Notes: a model not told the origin generated them from the letters alone. A stretch of DNA of 64,000 nucleotides from Salvia splendens (GCF_004379255.2 NW_024599423.1:1-64000), one strand, 5' to 3'. Positions 43,176-58,139 are shown, numbered from the stretch's first letter. Numbers and translations are program-made.

Positions 43176-44593
43176 CTACTCGATAATCGACTGAATGATA
43201 CCAGCACCTACAATCTTCCCACCTTCTCTGATAGCAAATCTCATCCCCTGCTCACAAGCAACCGGTGTCATAAGCTCAACCTCCATTTTCACATGATCAC
43301 CTGGCATCACCATCTTCGATTCCTCATCTTGATCATTCATGATCCTGACCACCGCCCCCCGTTACATCAGTGGTCCTCATGTAAAATTGAGGCATATAAT
43401 TCGTAAAGAAAGGGGAATGCCTCCCACCTTCCTCCTTTTTCAACACATAAACCACCACCATAAACTTCTTGTGAGGCGTGATTGTGCCAGGCTTAGCCAG
43501 CACCATCCCCCTCTGAATATCAGCCTTCTGAATACCTCTCAACAGTAAACCCACATTATCCCCGGCCACGGCCTCATCCAACGTCTTCTGAAACATCTCC
43601 ACGCCCGTTATAATTGTGCTCCTTGTCTCCTTCAATCCAACAATGTCTACTGTATCCCCAATCTTGATTGTCCCACTCTCCACCCTCCCAGTAGCCACAG
43701 TCCCCCTGCCGGTAATCGAGAAAACATCCTCTATAGCCATCAAAAACGGTAAATCAGTCCTCTGCGGAATGGGAATGTAGCTATCAACCTCATTCATCAG
43801 CTGGTAAATTTTATCAACCCACTCATTCTCCCCTCTTTTAATCTTAGGGTTCTCAATCAAGGCATTCAAAGCTAGCAATGCAGATCCAGAAACAATCGGA
43901 ATATCATCACCAGGAAATTCATGCGTGGAAAGCAACTCCCTCACCTCCAATTCCACCAGCTGCAGCAGCTCCTCATCATCAACCTGATCCTGTTTATTCA
44001 AAAAAAACCACCATACTCGGAACCCCGACCTGCTTCGCAAGCAAAATGTGCTCCTTCGTCTGCGGCATAGAGCCATCGGCGCCGGAGACGACGAGGATCG
44101 CGCCGTCCATCTGCGCGGCGCCGGTGATCATGTTCTTCACGTAGTCGGCGTGGCCGGGGCAGTCGACGTGGGCGTAGTGGCGGTTCTCCGTCTCGTACTC
44201 GACGGTAGCGGTGTTGATCGTGATGCCGCGCTTCAGCTCCTCGGGAGCGGCGTCGATCTCCTCGTACCTCTTCGGGGCGGAGTTTCCAAGGGAGGCCAGC
44301 GCCATCGTGAGCGCGGCGGTCAGGGTGGTTTTTCCATGATCGACGTGGCCGATCGTGCCGATGTTGACGTGCGGCTTCTTCCGCTCGAACTTTCCGCGGG
44401 CGGCGCGGACGGAGAAGCGGCGGAGCGGGGCGGCGGCGACGATGTGGAAATTGAAATTGAAGTTGGTGGAGGGAGTGAATGAGGAGATGAGAGCGAATTT
44501 AGAGGATTTTGGAGAGGGTTTGGTGTTTGGGAAAGAAGGTGTGGGAATGTGTGTGAGCTTTGTGATCGACGAAACGGCGGCGATGGAGGCCAT
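43176..44593 (-). CDS. tufA: Plastid elongation factor Tu (nuclear gene), two one-base insertions
   Basis: EF-Tu brings aminoacyl-tRNA to the chloroplast ribosome using GTP. The minus-strand ATG at 44593 starts a Ser/Thr/Pro-rich transit peptide (about 70 residues) before [20 protein letters not shown]. Motifs are G1 GHVDHGKT, G3 DCPGHADY, and G4 NKQD (about 43985). Domains 2 and 3 follow with [27 protein letters not shown] and [14 protein letters not shown], stop at 43176-43178. No introns, as usual for this gene. Two one-base insertions break the frame: an eighth T before NKQD (about 44000-44007) and a sixth G after DVTG (about 43355). Without them about 471 residues are open. Both lie in homopolymers, so sequencing error is as likely as pseudogenisation. 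Confidence 0.9.
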
Positions 44594-45299
44594 GAGAGAG
44601 AGATTCTATAGAAAGAGGGAAGACTGTTACTGTATATTGGAGACCCCTAAAACTTAATTAGTCAAAATTTGTGAATCATGTTCATTTTAACACATGAATT
44701 TTTTATAATTGCAATTTAAATCATCAAAATTGTAAGTAATGTTTTTCAGTTGCATCACTTGCATGGACGCATTCTTGTTATTACATGAGCATGCTTCAAA
44801 CTGCACAAAGGCCCCCCAAACTCTTATAAAATTGTATTTTGGTCCTTGATATTCAAAATAACTGCTTTGAGGGGTGTAAAAAATTAAAAAAAACTATTCT
44901 CTAGTGTCTACAGCTCGCTTAGTTTTGATAGAAACTATTCTCAAATATATTTTTAATAGCGTATTCATTAAAGATGTTATCATGAATTACTAAACCAATA
45001 GAACCATTTACATAAGTATGATGATCAAATAGCAAATTTAGACCATTCTGAAAAGGGAAGACAAAAAAAAAAAGAGAGAGAGAGAGAACAGCAGCTTCCC
45101 TGTATAGCAAAGTAATACAACAGCCTCCGTTGGGAAAACAAGATACATCTGGTAGAATACATTACACGTTATTCTTCTATCAGCTTCGCTTCATCTTCAC
45201 AAAGCAGTTGCAGTCGACATTGATCTCGATTCATGATAATTTCCCACAAACATCTAAAACTAATTTTCTTTCAAACACAAAAGAGGCGTAGCTTCTTGT
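44594..45299. other. Intergenic between EF-Tu and WNK
   Basis: No gene seen. A short poly-A/GA microsatellite lies at about 45066-45088. The right part is probably the 3' untranslated region of the WNK gene. Confidence 0.5.
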
Positions 45300-48089
<2,790 letters not shown>

Positions 48090-48551
48090 TTTCGCGCCTA
48101 ATTCAAACGCAACCAATCAAAAACGTAATCTGATTCAGATCTACTACTGAAAATTACTCTCTTTGCCACAATCCGATGGCCGAAATTGTATTTTAATTCC
48201 AATATTTCGCGCTTAGATGAATGAAACAGTGATAACTCGAATTTGCGAACGTATGAAATTTGTTTGGATTGACGTAAACTGGATTTTGTTGGGTTGGAGC
48301 GAATCTACGTCGGTTATGCATATGTATATCTAACTTTCTATTATCTTTTCTAAGTTGTTTTCATCTTAAAGTTATAGTAATATTTAAAGCGTTTTAAAAA
48401 ATAATTATAAAAAGAACGAATGATTAGTTTATAATGACAACTTTTTTACAAAAGGAGGGTTAACATTTTTTTAATCATGATTTAAATGTAAACATTGTTT
48501 AACAAATAAAAACGGAATATTTATACACCACCAAAAATTGATGGAGAGTAA
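48090..48551. other. WNK promoter side / 5' flank of NLR-3
   Basis: AT-rich 462 bp between two divergent genes, upstream of both WNK and, on the other strand, NLR-3. No clear motif can be assigned. It ends in TAA (48549-48551), the target site of the Harbinger element H2. Confidence 0.45.
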
Positions 48552-50430
48552 GACCATCCACAATAGGAATAGCTCAGCAATAGCCCATCCATAGCCTAGC
48601 CACTGCCACATCATCAGCACTAAAAATCCTCCTGCCACATCATCAAAACAAGCAAATAGCCCAGCAATAGCCCAGCCATAGTCCAGCCACATACTATCCA
48701 CATTACTATTAACAAATATATACAAAATAAAATAATTAACAATAACACAATATACGGAATTAAATTTACAATACAAAAACAAGAAAATTCACTAATATTA
48801 ATAAAATTTAAAAAGTACATTAATTAAAAAAAATTACATAATTAAAAAAAACTAACGGCGGTCAATCCTCCGCGCCGATAACTCTTCAATTAAATCCTTT
48901 TGGAGTCGAATATGAGCCGTCGTTTGGCGCATGTCGGCATGTGCTTGTAGGAGGCCGTCTTCATCGTGAGGTACCCCTCCGTACGTTGGGGGTGGCCACG
49001 TCGTGGCTTGGACCGGCTTCATTATCGTCGTTGACCCAATTGGTCAGTTCGCCACCTTCATCTTCGACAATCATGTTGTGCATGATAATACAGGCGTACA
49101 TTATATCAGCAATGCATTGGACATTCCACTAACGCGTTGGACCCTTAATTGCCGCCCATCGAGACTGGAGCACACCAAATGCGCGCTCCACGTCCTTGCG
49201 CGCCGACTCCTGCCGTGCCGCAAAGTAGGCCTTCTTCTCATCTCCTGGGCATCGGATCGTCTTCACAAAGACGGGCCACCTAGGGTATATCCCATCCGCC
49301 AAGTAGTAGCCCATATCATGTTGGTTGCCGTTGGCGACAAAACTGATGGTCGGACCGACGCCCTGGCACTGCTCGTTGAAAAGTGGCGACGAGTTGAGGA
49401 TGTTGAGGTCGTTGTTCAAACCAGCTATCCCAAAATACGCGTTCCAAATTCAAAGCCGGTAATCAGCTATGGCCTCCAGGATCATCGTGGGATTCTTTCC
49501 CTTGTAGCCGGACGTGTAGAACCCCTTCCAGGCTGCGGGACAGTTCTTCCACTCCCAATGCATACAATCTATGTTGCCTAACATACCCGGGAACCCATGC
49601 TAACTCCCGTGCATCCGCAACAGATCTTGGTAGTCTTCGGGGGTAGGCGTTCGGAGATACTGATCACCGAATACTTCTATCACTCCCAGACAGAAATTCT
49701 TCAGACATTGCAGGGCAGTCGTCTTACCGATGTGGAGATACTCGTCCCACATGTCTGCTGCGCCTCTGTAGGCCAACTGCCGGATTGCCGCAGTGCACTT
49801 TTGAATAGATGTGTGGCCGGGTCTGCCAGCCGCATCGTGCCTGAAGCGGAAATACAGATATCGAGACTCCAATGCGTTGACAATACGCATAAACAGGTCC
49901 CTGCTCATCCTAAAACGACGCCTGAAAAGGTTGGCGTTGAACCGAGGCTCCTGTGCGAAGTAGTCTTCGTATAGGCGCTGATGTGCAGCTACATGATCCC
50001 GATCAATCACACTGCGGCGGTGGACCACTGGGGGAGGTCGAGGTATCGCCGGCTGCAAGGCCCTTTCCATCCATTGGTCTATCGCGTTGGTCGTATAGGC
50101 GTCCAACGCTTCGGCCATTCGACGTTCGTACTCCTCAGCATCCCCTCCGCTACCACCACTACCACCACCAGCGTTACTCATTTCGCGTTGTTGCTCTTGT
50201 ACAGAAATTAAGATAGAGAGAGTACTCGTTAAAACAAGTGGTGCGAATGAAAATGACGAGCAAAACGCGTATATATAGTGTTTCGGAAAAAAAAAATTTA
50301 ATTTTCGCGCTGGGCGATCCGGGCGCTGCAATAGCGCCGACCGGATCGACCAGCGCACCGCCCAGCGCCACGCAACCGCCCAGCTCCGGCGCTCGTCTGG
50401 GCGGTCGGCTGGGCGGCATTGTGGATGGTC
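48552..50430 (-). mobile_element. PIF/Harbinger element H2 (transposase only)
   Basis: Inverted ends GACCATCCACAAT / ATTGTGGATGGTC and a TAA duplication (48549-48551, 50431-50433) define 1,879 bp. Inside is a DDE transposase on the minus strand and no ORF1 partner. The left part (48560-48700) has repeated ATAGCCCAGC units. It sits six bases upstream of the NLR-3 start codon, so it separates that gene from its promoter. Confidence 0.92.
48852..50181 (-). pseudogene. Harbinger DDE transposase, three nonsense codons
   Basis: ATG 50181-50179 starts MSNAGGGSGGSGGDAEEYER. The DDE domain shows FRMSRDLFMRIV (about 49910), the first Asp in [10 protein letters not shown] (about 49570), the second in NNDLNILNSSPLF (about 49405) and the Glu in KDVERAFGVLQSRW (about 49170). 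The frame is continuous but holds a TAG at 49600-49602, a TGA at about 49449 (TGG in YRLW expected) and a TAG at 49129-49131 (TTG expected). A frameshift follows near 48970, before the C-terminal helix that ends SARRIDRR and a stop at 48852-48854. All three catalytic residues remain, but the protein is broken. Confidence 0.88.
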
Positions 50431-50451
50431 TAAGAGATGGGTGCATACGCC

Positions 50452-51036
50452 GGCTAAATTCCACGAATGGACGTCATGGGAGATGATATCCGTCATTTGT
50501 ACCCGGAAAAAAGCATTTCCAGTGATGGGAAAGACGCGTGAGGCTCTCGCGTGTTTGCCTTGGATACACGCGAGAGCCTCTCGCGTGTTTCATTAAACAC
50601 GCTTCAGCCTCTCGCGTGTTTTAAATCAAATCAATCCACAAAAATGCCTCCTTCCTGCAAGCAGTTCTTCCAGATTTTCCAAAGACACCAAGCAGTTTGG
50701 AACACAGAATCAGAGGACCTCGCATACAAAGCATAAGACGTCGTCGAAATCGTATGGTCAGAGAAGATCCGCGATTCTTCAAAATCCAAGCTCAAACAAG
50801 CAAACCAGAATCACGAAAACCTCCGCTACGATTTCCCCGATCTGGAAAAATTAACAAAGGAGGTTGAACACGCGAGAGGCTGAAGCGTGTTTAATCAAAC
50901 ACGCGAGAGCCTCTCGCGTGTATCCAAGGCAAACACGCGAGAGGCTAACGCGTCTTTCCCATCACTGGAAATGTTTTTTTTCCGGGTACAAATGGCGGAT
51001 ATCATCTCCTATGACGTCCATTCGTGGAATTTAGCC
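50452..51036. mobile_element. MULE-D: small Pack-MULE-like element with an NLR fragment
   Basis: A 10-bp duplication TGCATACGCC (50442-50451 and 51037-51046) flanks inverted ends of over 130 bp that begin GGCTAAATTCCACGAATGG. The inner parts of the ends are runs of ACACGCGAGAGG-type palindromes. The 240-bp centre (about 50635-50870) reads, in a plus-strand frame, EDLAYKA, a stop, then DVVEIVWSEKIRDS, which resembles the coiled-coil region of an R1-type NLR. No transposase. It lies inside codons 5-6 of NLR-3. Confidence 0.85.
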
Positions 51037-53001
51037 TGCATACGCCAGTGTGATTTCCCTGAAGCATACAATCAAACGTATCGTAAATTCATCTCAAATC
51101 GTGTTGATTCCCCCGTCTGCAGAGATCATAGAATCTGCAAGCAACGTGCTTCAGTCGTTGCGGAAAACTCTCATACGATTGGATGGCGGAAGCAAGAGCA
51201 TTAGCAGGAAGAAGATCAACGCTCTTGACGAGCAAATCAGAGAGGCGGTGTGCAAACTCGAAGACTTGCTGGAATCCGACCTTTCAAATCAGATTCTCAC
51301 ACAATCTGAAGAAGAAACTAGCGGAGATTGGAATCAATTCGACATAAATCTCCTGGAATCGGAGCACGAGATTCTGTGCCTCGTCGAAGCATTGAAGGAG
51401 ATGGAGCTGGACTACATCAAAGAATTAGACAATCCAGAAATCGAAGAAGATGATGGTGATTGTGATGAACCTATTGTTTCGACAAGAATTGATTCTTGTG
51501 GAAATGAATCGAAGTTGATTGGATTATGTGATAAATTTCTGGAAATCAAAAATCGGCTTAAACGTGTCGATGGGCTTCGTTTCGTGACGCCTATAACTGG
51601 GATGGCTGGAATCGGTAAGACTACACTTGCTAATGAAATTTATAACGATTTAGATATTTCACAACAGTTTGATCTTCGAGCTTGGGTTGCAGTAGGTAGA
51701 AAATGGAAGTTGAAATATTGTAGCTCAATTTGATGCTAACATGGTTGAAATGATTATGAATGAAGAGGTGAGAAAGATTGGTGATTATTTGAAAGAAAGG
51801 TTGAAAGGTAGGAGGCATCTCATTGTGTTGGATGATGTGTGGGACAAACAAGTTTGGAACGAGTTGAAAAATAGTTTGTTTAAAGATGATGATAATAATG
51901 GAGGGAAAATCTTGATCACAACTAGATTAGACCAAGTCGGTCGAGTTGTGAAAATGAGGTTGTGGATAAGGAAGAAAGTTGGGATCTTCTTCGTGAGAAG
52001 GCTTTTGGAGAAGAGTTATGCCCCTATCAGCTAGAGAAGATAGAAAGGAAGATTGCCGGGAAGTGTGAAGGCCTTCCTCTTATAATTGTGGCGGTGGCAA
52101 ACCTCTTATGTGCAGTAGAGAGGATGCCTGAGTATTGGAGTGAGGTATTGGAGAAAAAGAACTCGCTTTTTATGGATGCATATGGTGCAATATCAAAGGT
52201 TTTGTATCCAAGTTTCGAGTACTTGGCTCAGGTGTTGAGGCCGTGTTTTCTCTATATGGGAGTTTTTCCTCAAAATTATGAGATATTGAAATCAAAGGTG
52301 GTGATAATGTGGGCGGCTGAGGGATTTCCTGAGCCGTTGGGATGGCAAACTGAAAATGAATATAGCGAGCAATGTTTGAGAGCTCTCAGTTACAATAATC
52401 TTGTTTTGCTTCATAAAGAAAGCACAATTTGGAACACTTTTAGATGTGAGCACTCTTAGTTGCACAAAGGCGATTTTTGAAGCCATTCCTAATCTAAGGA
52501 AGTTAGGAATTCAAATTGAGTCGGAGCCTGATGCTGCTGAGGCATTGAGTTTCCTTGATCAAATTTCTAATCTCAAAAAACTGCAGATACTCAAATGTGT
52601 AGTCGTGAATCCTGACCTCATGACCGAAACACTTCTCCATCCCATCCGCATCCTCTTCCAACATCGTTGACAGTTCTTAAGAAGCTGCATTTGAGTGGGT
52701 TGGGATATTCTTGGGAAGATATGAGTGTGATTGGATCATTGCCAAATCTTGAAGTACTCAAATTGCGATGCTATGCCTTTCAAGGTCGGACATGGGTAGT
52801 AGAAGAGAAAAGATTTGCAAAACTTGGGTATCTTGTGATTGAAGACACTGATTTGGTGAAGTGGGAAGTGAGAGAGGGAGGCTGCACAAACCTCTACTAT
52901 TTGAGCATAAAACATTGCCATTTGTTGGAAGAGATTCATGGCAGATTTGGTCATAATTGAAGTTGTTGACAGCAACCCTTCAGTTGATACTTGGCACATA
53001 A

Positions 53002-53774
53002 GGCCATCCACAACGCTGTTCCTATACCGTTCCTAAACCGTTCCTTAAACTACTATTTACGGGCCCCACTGTACTTTTTTACTCCATTCCTTAACTAAGG
53101 AACGGAACCTGCAACCCTCTGTTCCTTAACCGTTCCTTAAATTACTATTCATTCAATTTCATTTTTTTTTCCAACTCAATTCAATTAAAAAACACACTTT
53201 AATAAAAAACAAACACACTTTATTAAAAAACATACAACATTAAAGCAAAATTACAACTTAAACTTAAAAAAATAAAAAGCACACACTTAAAATCATAAAA
53301 AAAATAAAAGTACACAATTTTAATAATTCCATCCGCCAAAATTTGCTCAAATGTGCTCAATTAGATCCTGTTGGAGAGGATTTGAGAGGAATAGATGTGT
53401 GTTTGTGAGTGAAATGAATATGCAATAGGAGTATTTATAGAGTAAATAAATAAAAAAAAGGTCAATACCGTTGCAATTTTTTTTTATTATTATTAAATTC
53501 GAATTAAAAAAAATGAATTATTGCGTCACAGTGACGAAACCCACTCGCGGGGCAGCGAGTGGGCGTCACGCGTGCGCTGAGAGCCCGCCACGTCGCCTCG
53601 GCGCGTGGCGGAACGTGCCGTGCCGCGTGCCTCGGCAACGACACCCGGCAGGGCATAGGCACTGAATGGCGACGACACGGCGGCTGCAACGCGTGCCGCC
53701 GGCGTTGCAGCCGTTGCGGAACCGTTCCTCCGGAACGGCATAGGCACCGCAACGGCATAGCGTCGCGGGTGTTC
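53002..53774. mobile_element. Harbinger-type non-autonomous element in the 3' end of NLR-3
   Basis: TAA duplication at 52999-53001 and 53775-53777; inverted ends GGCCATCCACAACGC (left) and GCGTCGCGGGTGTTC (right). The interior is AT-rich on the left, with a GC-rich right third (53530-53760) made of repeated GGCATAGGCACCG/CGGCACG-type units. No gene. It splits the last codons of NLR-3. Confidence 0.82.
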
Positions 53775-53864
53775 TAATAAAGTGTTACTCCTCTCATCCG
53801 GAATTTGATGACCCCAGCATTTATATTCACTATTCATGGCTTGATAAGAAGCTCAAGTCATGAC

Positions 53865-55136
53865 TCCCTAATTTATAACCATCTCTTCTTTGAGATATTT
53901 GTATTTTAAACTATTCCTATGTTTAAATTTATTTTTATTTTAGAGTTATTTGTATGTGAGTAACTGTGGATAAAACGTGTACTTTGTTATATATTGCGAG
54001 TAAATATTAGATTTCCTTATAAAATATGTCACCGTAATTTTATGGCCGTCGTAAAGAAAAATGATGTTATTACCTCAATGTATAAAAAAATGGGTTGAAA
54101 GCAAAAAACTTAAAAAGTATAGCATCAATTTAACTTGAGTTCCCCATCAAACAAGGTAAATAGTAGGAGTAGTAGAGAATACAACCAACATTTTCAAAAT
54201 GACAAAAACAAATTCAACCAAGAGCCATGTAAACCTGCAGCAGTTAGTTGAAGAGAAAAAAATGTGTTCATCTGCCTAATGAAAAAAGTTAAAATAAAAA
54301 TGGGAAGACACACTTGTCTATATATTATATATGGCCTCTCTTGTTCAGTCACTCAAACACAAATTACACAGTTCAAATAGTTCAATTATATATCGGGATC
54401 ATTAAATCAATTGCATACTCGAAGCTTTGAAATGAGATCCAGTAAAAAGCAAAATAATTATCATCCTAATTAACAGCAAGATATCAAATTTGGACAAAAC
54501 CTAGTGGTCTTATCGCCATATTATTAACATGAAATTCATAGTTTGTAAAAATGTGTACCATGGAGTACTTCTTACGTCCACGACCCAATTTTAAAAATCA
54601 TTTACTTTTTTCATTTTTAATATATGAATATAATTCAATAACTTTTTTTTACTCACTTTTTATTATACAAAATTAGTAATTAGTAATAAAGTAAAACCTA
54701 CCTTCCACGGTCCATTAAAAATCACGCGAGTTAAATAATGGCCTCTCTCCGTGAAATGTTGTCCAGTTTTTTCATTTTGATTTGTCCATGAAAGTTTGTC
54801 ATTTTGCTTCTTTTCTATTTTTGATAAATGGTCTTCACTTTCTACTAACTCTTTACACTCACATTCTATTAGAAGTAATAAATAAATGTGGACCCTCGTT
54901 TAGTTAAAACTTTTAACTCACTTATTCTTTATATTTCTTAAAACGTGTGCCCAAATCAAACTTGGATAATATTTCTTGGACGAGATTATTGTATTCTTTA
55001 AATAATGTGGATTGACTATTACCGTATGGACTGACCGCCCGACAACTATTATTATTGGATTCCATAGAGTTGACTCTAATTGCATCTTCATCTTTCATCG
55101 CTCACTCTATCTAGAGACGGAGCCGAGGAACAGAAG
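53865..55136. other. Intergenic between NLR-3 and NLR-4
   Basis: AT-rich. Around 54560-54820 there are ACGTCCACGACC and CTCTCTCCGTGAAATG stretches that resemble decayed Stowaway-type MITE ends, but no clean pair of ends was found. The last 60 bases should include the 5' untranslated region of NLR-4. Confidence 0.4.
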
Positions 55137-57682
55137 ATGTCTTTTGCTACGGTCAGTTTTCTCAAGCGCGAGATTGAGGATCTTCTAACCTCTCATGGGA
55201 ATTCGCTTGCTGCTCCATCTCGGGAAATCTTGCAATTTGCAATCAAAGAAATGGATTCCTAGCAACAAATCACCGAAAGATTAATACTTGGAGCAGAGCA
55301 GATACTACATTCAGATATGAAGTATCTAGGTTAAATAATGAGGTCAAACAAATTGCCGAACAATCTGAAGAGCAGGTTATACAGAAAATAAATCAAGGAT
55401 TGGTTCAATTGAAATCGATGGGGGAGAAATACGTCCAACAATTGTACAACTCTTCGCCCAAGGACGATGAAGAAGATGAAGGTGACGTTCATTGCGGTGA
55501 AAAGATGGTTGGATTAGTTTACGAGTTCAATAAACTCAAGCATAGGCTCCGAATCAGTTGGTTGAAGAGCACGCAGGTAACTGCCCTAGTTGGGATGCCT
55601 GGCATCGGCAAAACTACTCTTGCTAGGACGCTTCTCGAAGATCCGAAAACGGAGGAACACTTCGACTGTCGTGTGTGGCTGAAAGTAGGCAAAGAAAGCC
55701 GATTCAAGGAGATTCCAAGGCGAATTCTGGCAGAGTTGAATGGTGAGACCGTTGTGGAAGGAGATGAAGATGCAATAGCTATGCGGTTGAAAGAGAGTTT
55801 GAAGGATAAGAGATACCTCATTGTGCTGGATGATGTCTGGGACAGATACATGATGTATCACCTGCATCCTCCGTTTCCACACGAGAGAAATGAACTGAAA
55901 AGTGCTCTACACGACGAGACTAATGGAAGCCAGGTCGTCTTTACGACAAGGCTGCAGCAGTTGGATGATTATGGTGCTAGGCATTCGAAAGATGTGATGA
56001 TGGTGAGATTTTTGAATGAGGAAGAAAGTTGGGATCTTCTCAGTGAGAAGGTGTTTGGTGAAAAGTCCTGCTCTTTCCAACTTGAGAAGGTTGGGAAGAA
56101 AATCGCGAAGAAATGTGATGGATTACCTCTCATGATTGTCGCGGTTGCTAACCTGTTAGCCAAAGAGGAGAGGACTGTGGAATGCTGGGGTGAGATTGCA
56201 GCTCATAAGAATCATCCTATTTTCATGGATGCATATCATGATATATCAAAGGTGTTACTTCCGAGTTACAAGTACTTACCTCGCCTTCTGCAAATGTGTT
56301 TTCTCTACATGGGAGTTTTCCCTCGGAATGATCACGTATCACGATCCAAGCTCATGAACATGTGGCGTGTAGATGGATTTCTTGAAGAAAATGCACATGA
56401 ATCTCTATATCCTAGTGCAGAGAAGTGTTTGGATGAGCTTGTTTCAAATAGTCTTGTCATGGTCTACCAAACCACCCTAGATCATTCGGGGCGATTAGGT
56501 GCTAAACAGATAAAAACTTGTGGCCTTCATTCTTCTCTATGGCACTTGTCTAACCAAGAAGCTATGAAGATCAAATTTTCGTATGTCTTGAAAACTATCA
56601 GTGATGCTTTTGAAGAAGGAGTTGAAAGCCAATGCAGGCTATCCTTCCACAACAACATTCTATTTGGCATCATAGAAGTGTGTGAATCAGTTGCGGAGAA
56701 GTGTGCAACAACTGCACATTCCCTCCTGTGTTATGGGCCATATCAGAAATATCAAGTGCCGATATGTTCTGGTTTGGGATTGCTTCGGAAACTCGATGCT
56801 CTTACAATCTGTTTCTACGAGTTCCCAATGGAGGTTCTGGAATTAGTACAACTAAGATACCTAGCTTTCACTTTGAACGGGGAGCTCCCTGCTTCCATAT
56901 CCCGACTCACAAACCTTCAGTTCTTGATTGTGGGTCGCCATTTGAGCATCAAATCGAGTGAAGGCCCGTTGCACCTGCCCAAGGAGATATGGGATATGAA
57001 GGAACTGAAGCAACTTCAGGTCATCGGCAGTGACTTGCCAGATCCTTGCGGTGCTTCCTTGGAAAGCTTGTTGACACTTTCAGGTGTAAGTGCTGAGAGT
57101 TGCAATGAGGCTATTTTAAAATCAGTTCCTAATCTGAAGAAATTAGGAATCCAGATTAGTTTGGAAGATGATGATATTGGTAGCAGCTTAAGCGTGTTTG
57201 ATCATATTCCCCATCTCACCAACCTAATATCACTCAAATGTGTCATAACGAATCCTGAGGTGGTTGTTCCCGTGCTTGCTCCAATGTCAATTTTTCCACA
57301 AAATTTGACAAAGTTGAGCTTGAGCGGCATGGGCTACCCCTGGAAAGAAACGAGCAAGATTTCATCACTGCGTCTTACAGTGCTGAAATTGCGAAATTAT
57401 GCTTTTCAAGGTCCAGAGTGGGAAGTAGAAGAGGGTGCATTCGATCGTCTTACAATTCTTATTATTGAAGACACTGATCTGGAGGACTGGAAAATTGGGC
57501 AGGGAGGCTTAGATGACCTTGAAACCCTTACCATGAAGCACTGTTACAATCTGGAAAGGATTCATGGGGTATTTGGAGGAATTAAGCTAATTGACTGCAA
57601 CCCTTCAGGTGCAGAGCAGATGAAGAAGGCTACTCAAGACTGGAAGGTAGAGGTTCATTCTTCATGGGACGACAAGAAGTGA
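55137..57682 (+). CDS. NLR-4: R1-type NB-LRR resistance gene with damaged N-terminus
   Basis: ATG 55137 starts MSFATVSFLKREIEDLL, and a TAG at 55260-55262 replaces a probable Leu codon. The frame then shifts into one open without a stop from before 55260 to TGA 57682. The NB-ARC-LRR part is complete: P-loop VGMPGIGKTTLA (about 55590), RNBS-A FDCRVWLKVG, and kinase-2 KRYLIVLDDVWDRY (about 55820). RNBS-B VVFTTRLQQLDD, GLPL CDGLPLMIVAVANLL (about 56115), RNBS-D CFLYMGVFPRN (about 56295) and several LRRs to IEDTDLEDW and IKLIDCNPSG follow. An internal ATG at 55421 could start a protein of 753 residues without most of the coiled coil. NLR-2 is its closest relative here. It is either a recent pseudogene, a truncated receptor, or the victim of sequencing errors. 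Confidence 0.88.
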
Positions 57683-58139
57683 CCTCAAGCTCAATGAGAA
57701 GTGTTTTCATCCGTCCAAAGCCATTTAAGTTAGCAACTTAAGTTACATGTCAAGTGAGTTGTTTTTAGTATATATGACTTGCTATTTTTGGTCAGCTTTC
57801 TAAGTTGGATTTCCTAGCAACTTCCACAGTTAAATGATTAGAAAAGATTGTATCTCAGAAATAATTAGAAAAAAGATTACTTGATTGATCATGTGTTTGT
57901 AAAGGGGCAGTTACCTTCAGCAAAATCCTCATTTAACAATCTTTTACAGATGCAGGAGTTGTTCCTTTGTGATCTTGACTCTTGAATTTCTTTGCAATTA
58001 CTGAAAGGGGAAGGAAGAAAAAGATACTCCACTTAAATTGTGATGGCATTCATGCTAACAAAGTAATCACACCAGAAGATTTTTCAATGAATGCTAGTAT
58101 TATATAGTTGAGCAAATTATAAAGAACAAGTGACCTTAA
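57683..58139. other. 3' flank of NLR-4
   Basis: 457 bp without coding signal, probably the NLR-4 3' untranslated region. It ends in TAA (58137-58139), the target site of element H3. Confidence 0.5.

Larger units (their letters stand above)
50437..53864 (+). pseudogene. NLR-3: R1-type NB-LRR relic, hit by three transposons
   Basis: ATG 50437 encodes MGAYA. A 585-bp MULE (50452-51036) is inserted there, and the chain resumes as SVISLKHTIKRIV (51047). The coiled-coil region is open to 51733, including VEALKEMELDYIKEL and the intact P-loop GMAGIGKTTLA (about 51600). Frameshifts occur near 51710 and 51960. Kinase-2 is HLIVLDDVWDKQ (about 51815), GLPL is about 52070 and RNBS-D CFLYMGVFPQNYEI about 52245. 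At about 52435 the NB-ARC is joined directly to late LRRs (IPNLRKLGIQIE, LPNLEVLKLR, IEDTDLVKW), so the middle of the LRR domain is deleted. A MITE (53002-53774) interrupts the last codons, and the tail IHYSWLDKKLKS ends at TGA 53862-53864. Confidence 0.92.

Noticed and set aside
44048..44482. 144-codon plus-strand open frame
   Set aside because: It is the antisense of the conserved GTP-binding domain of EF-Tu and has no domain of its own.
54560..54820. Possible Stowaway MITE
   Set aside because: Only weak resemblance to CTCCCTCCGT-type ends; no matching pair of ends with a TA duplication could be defined.
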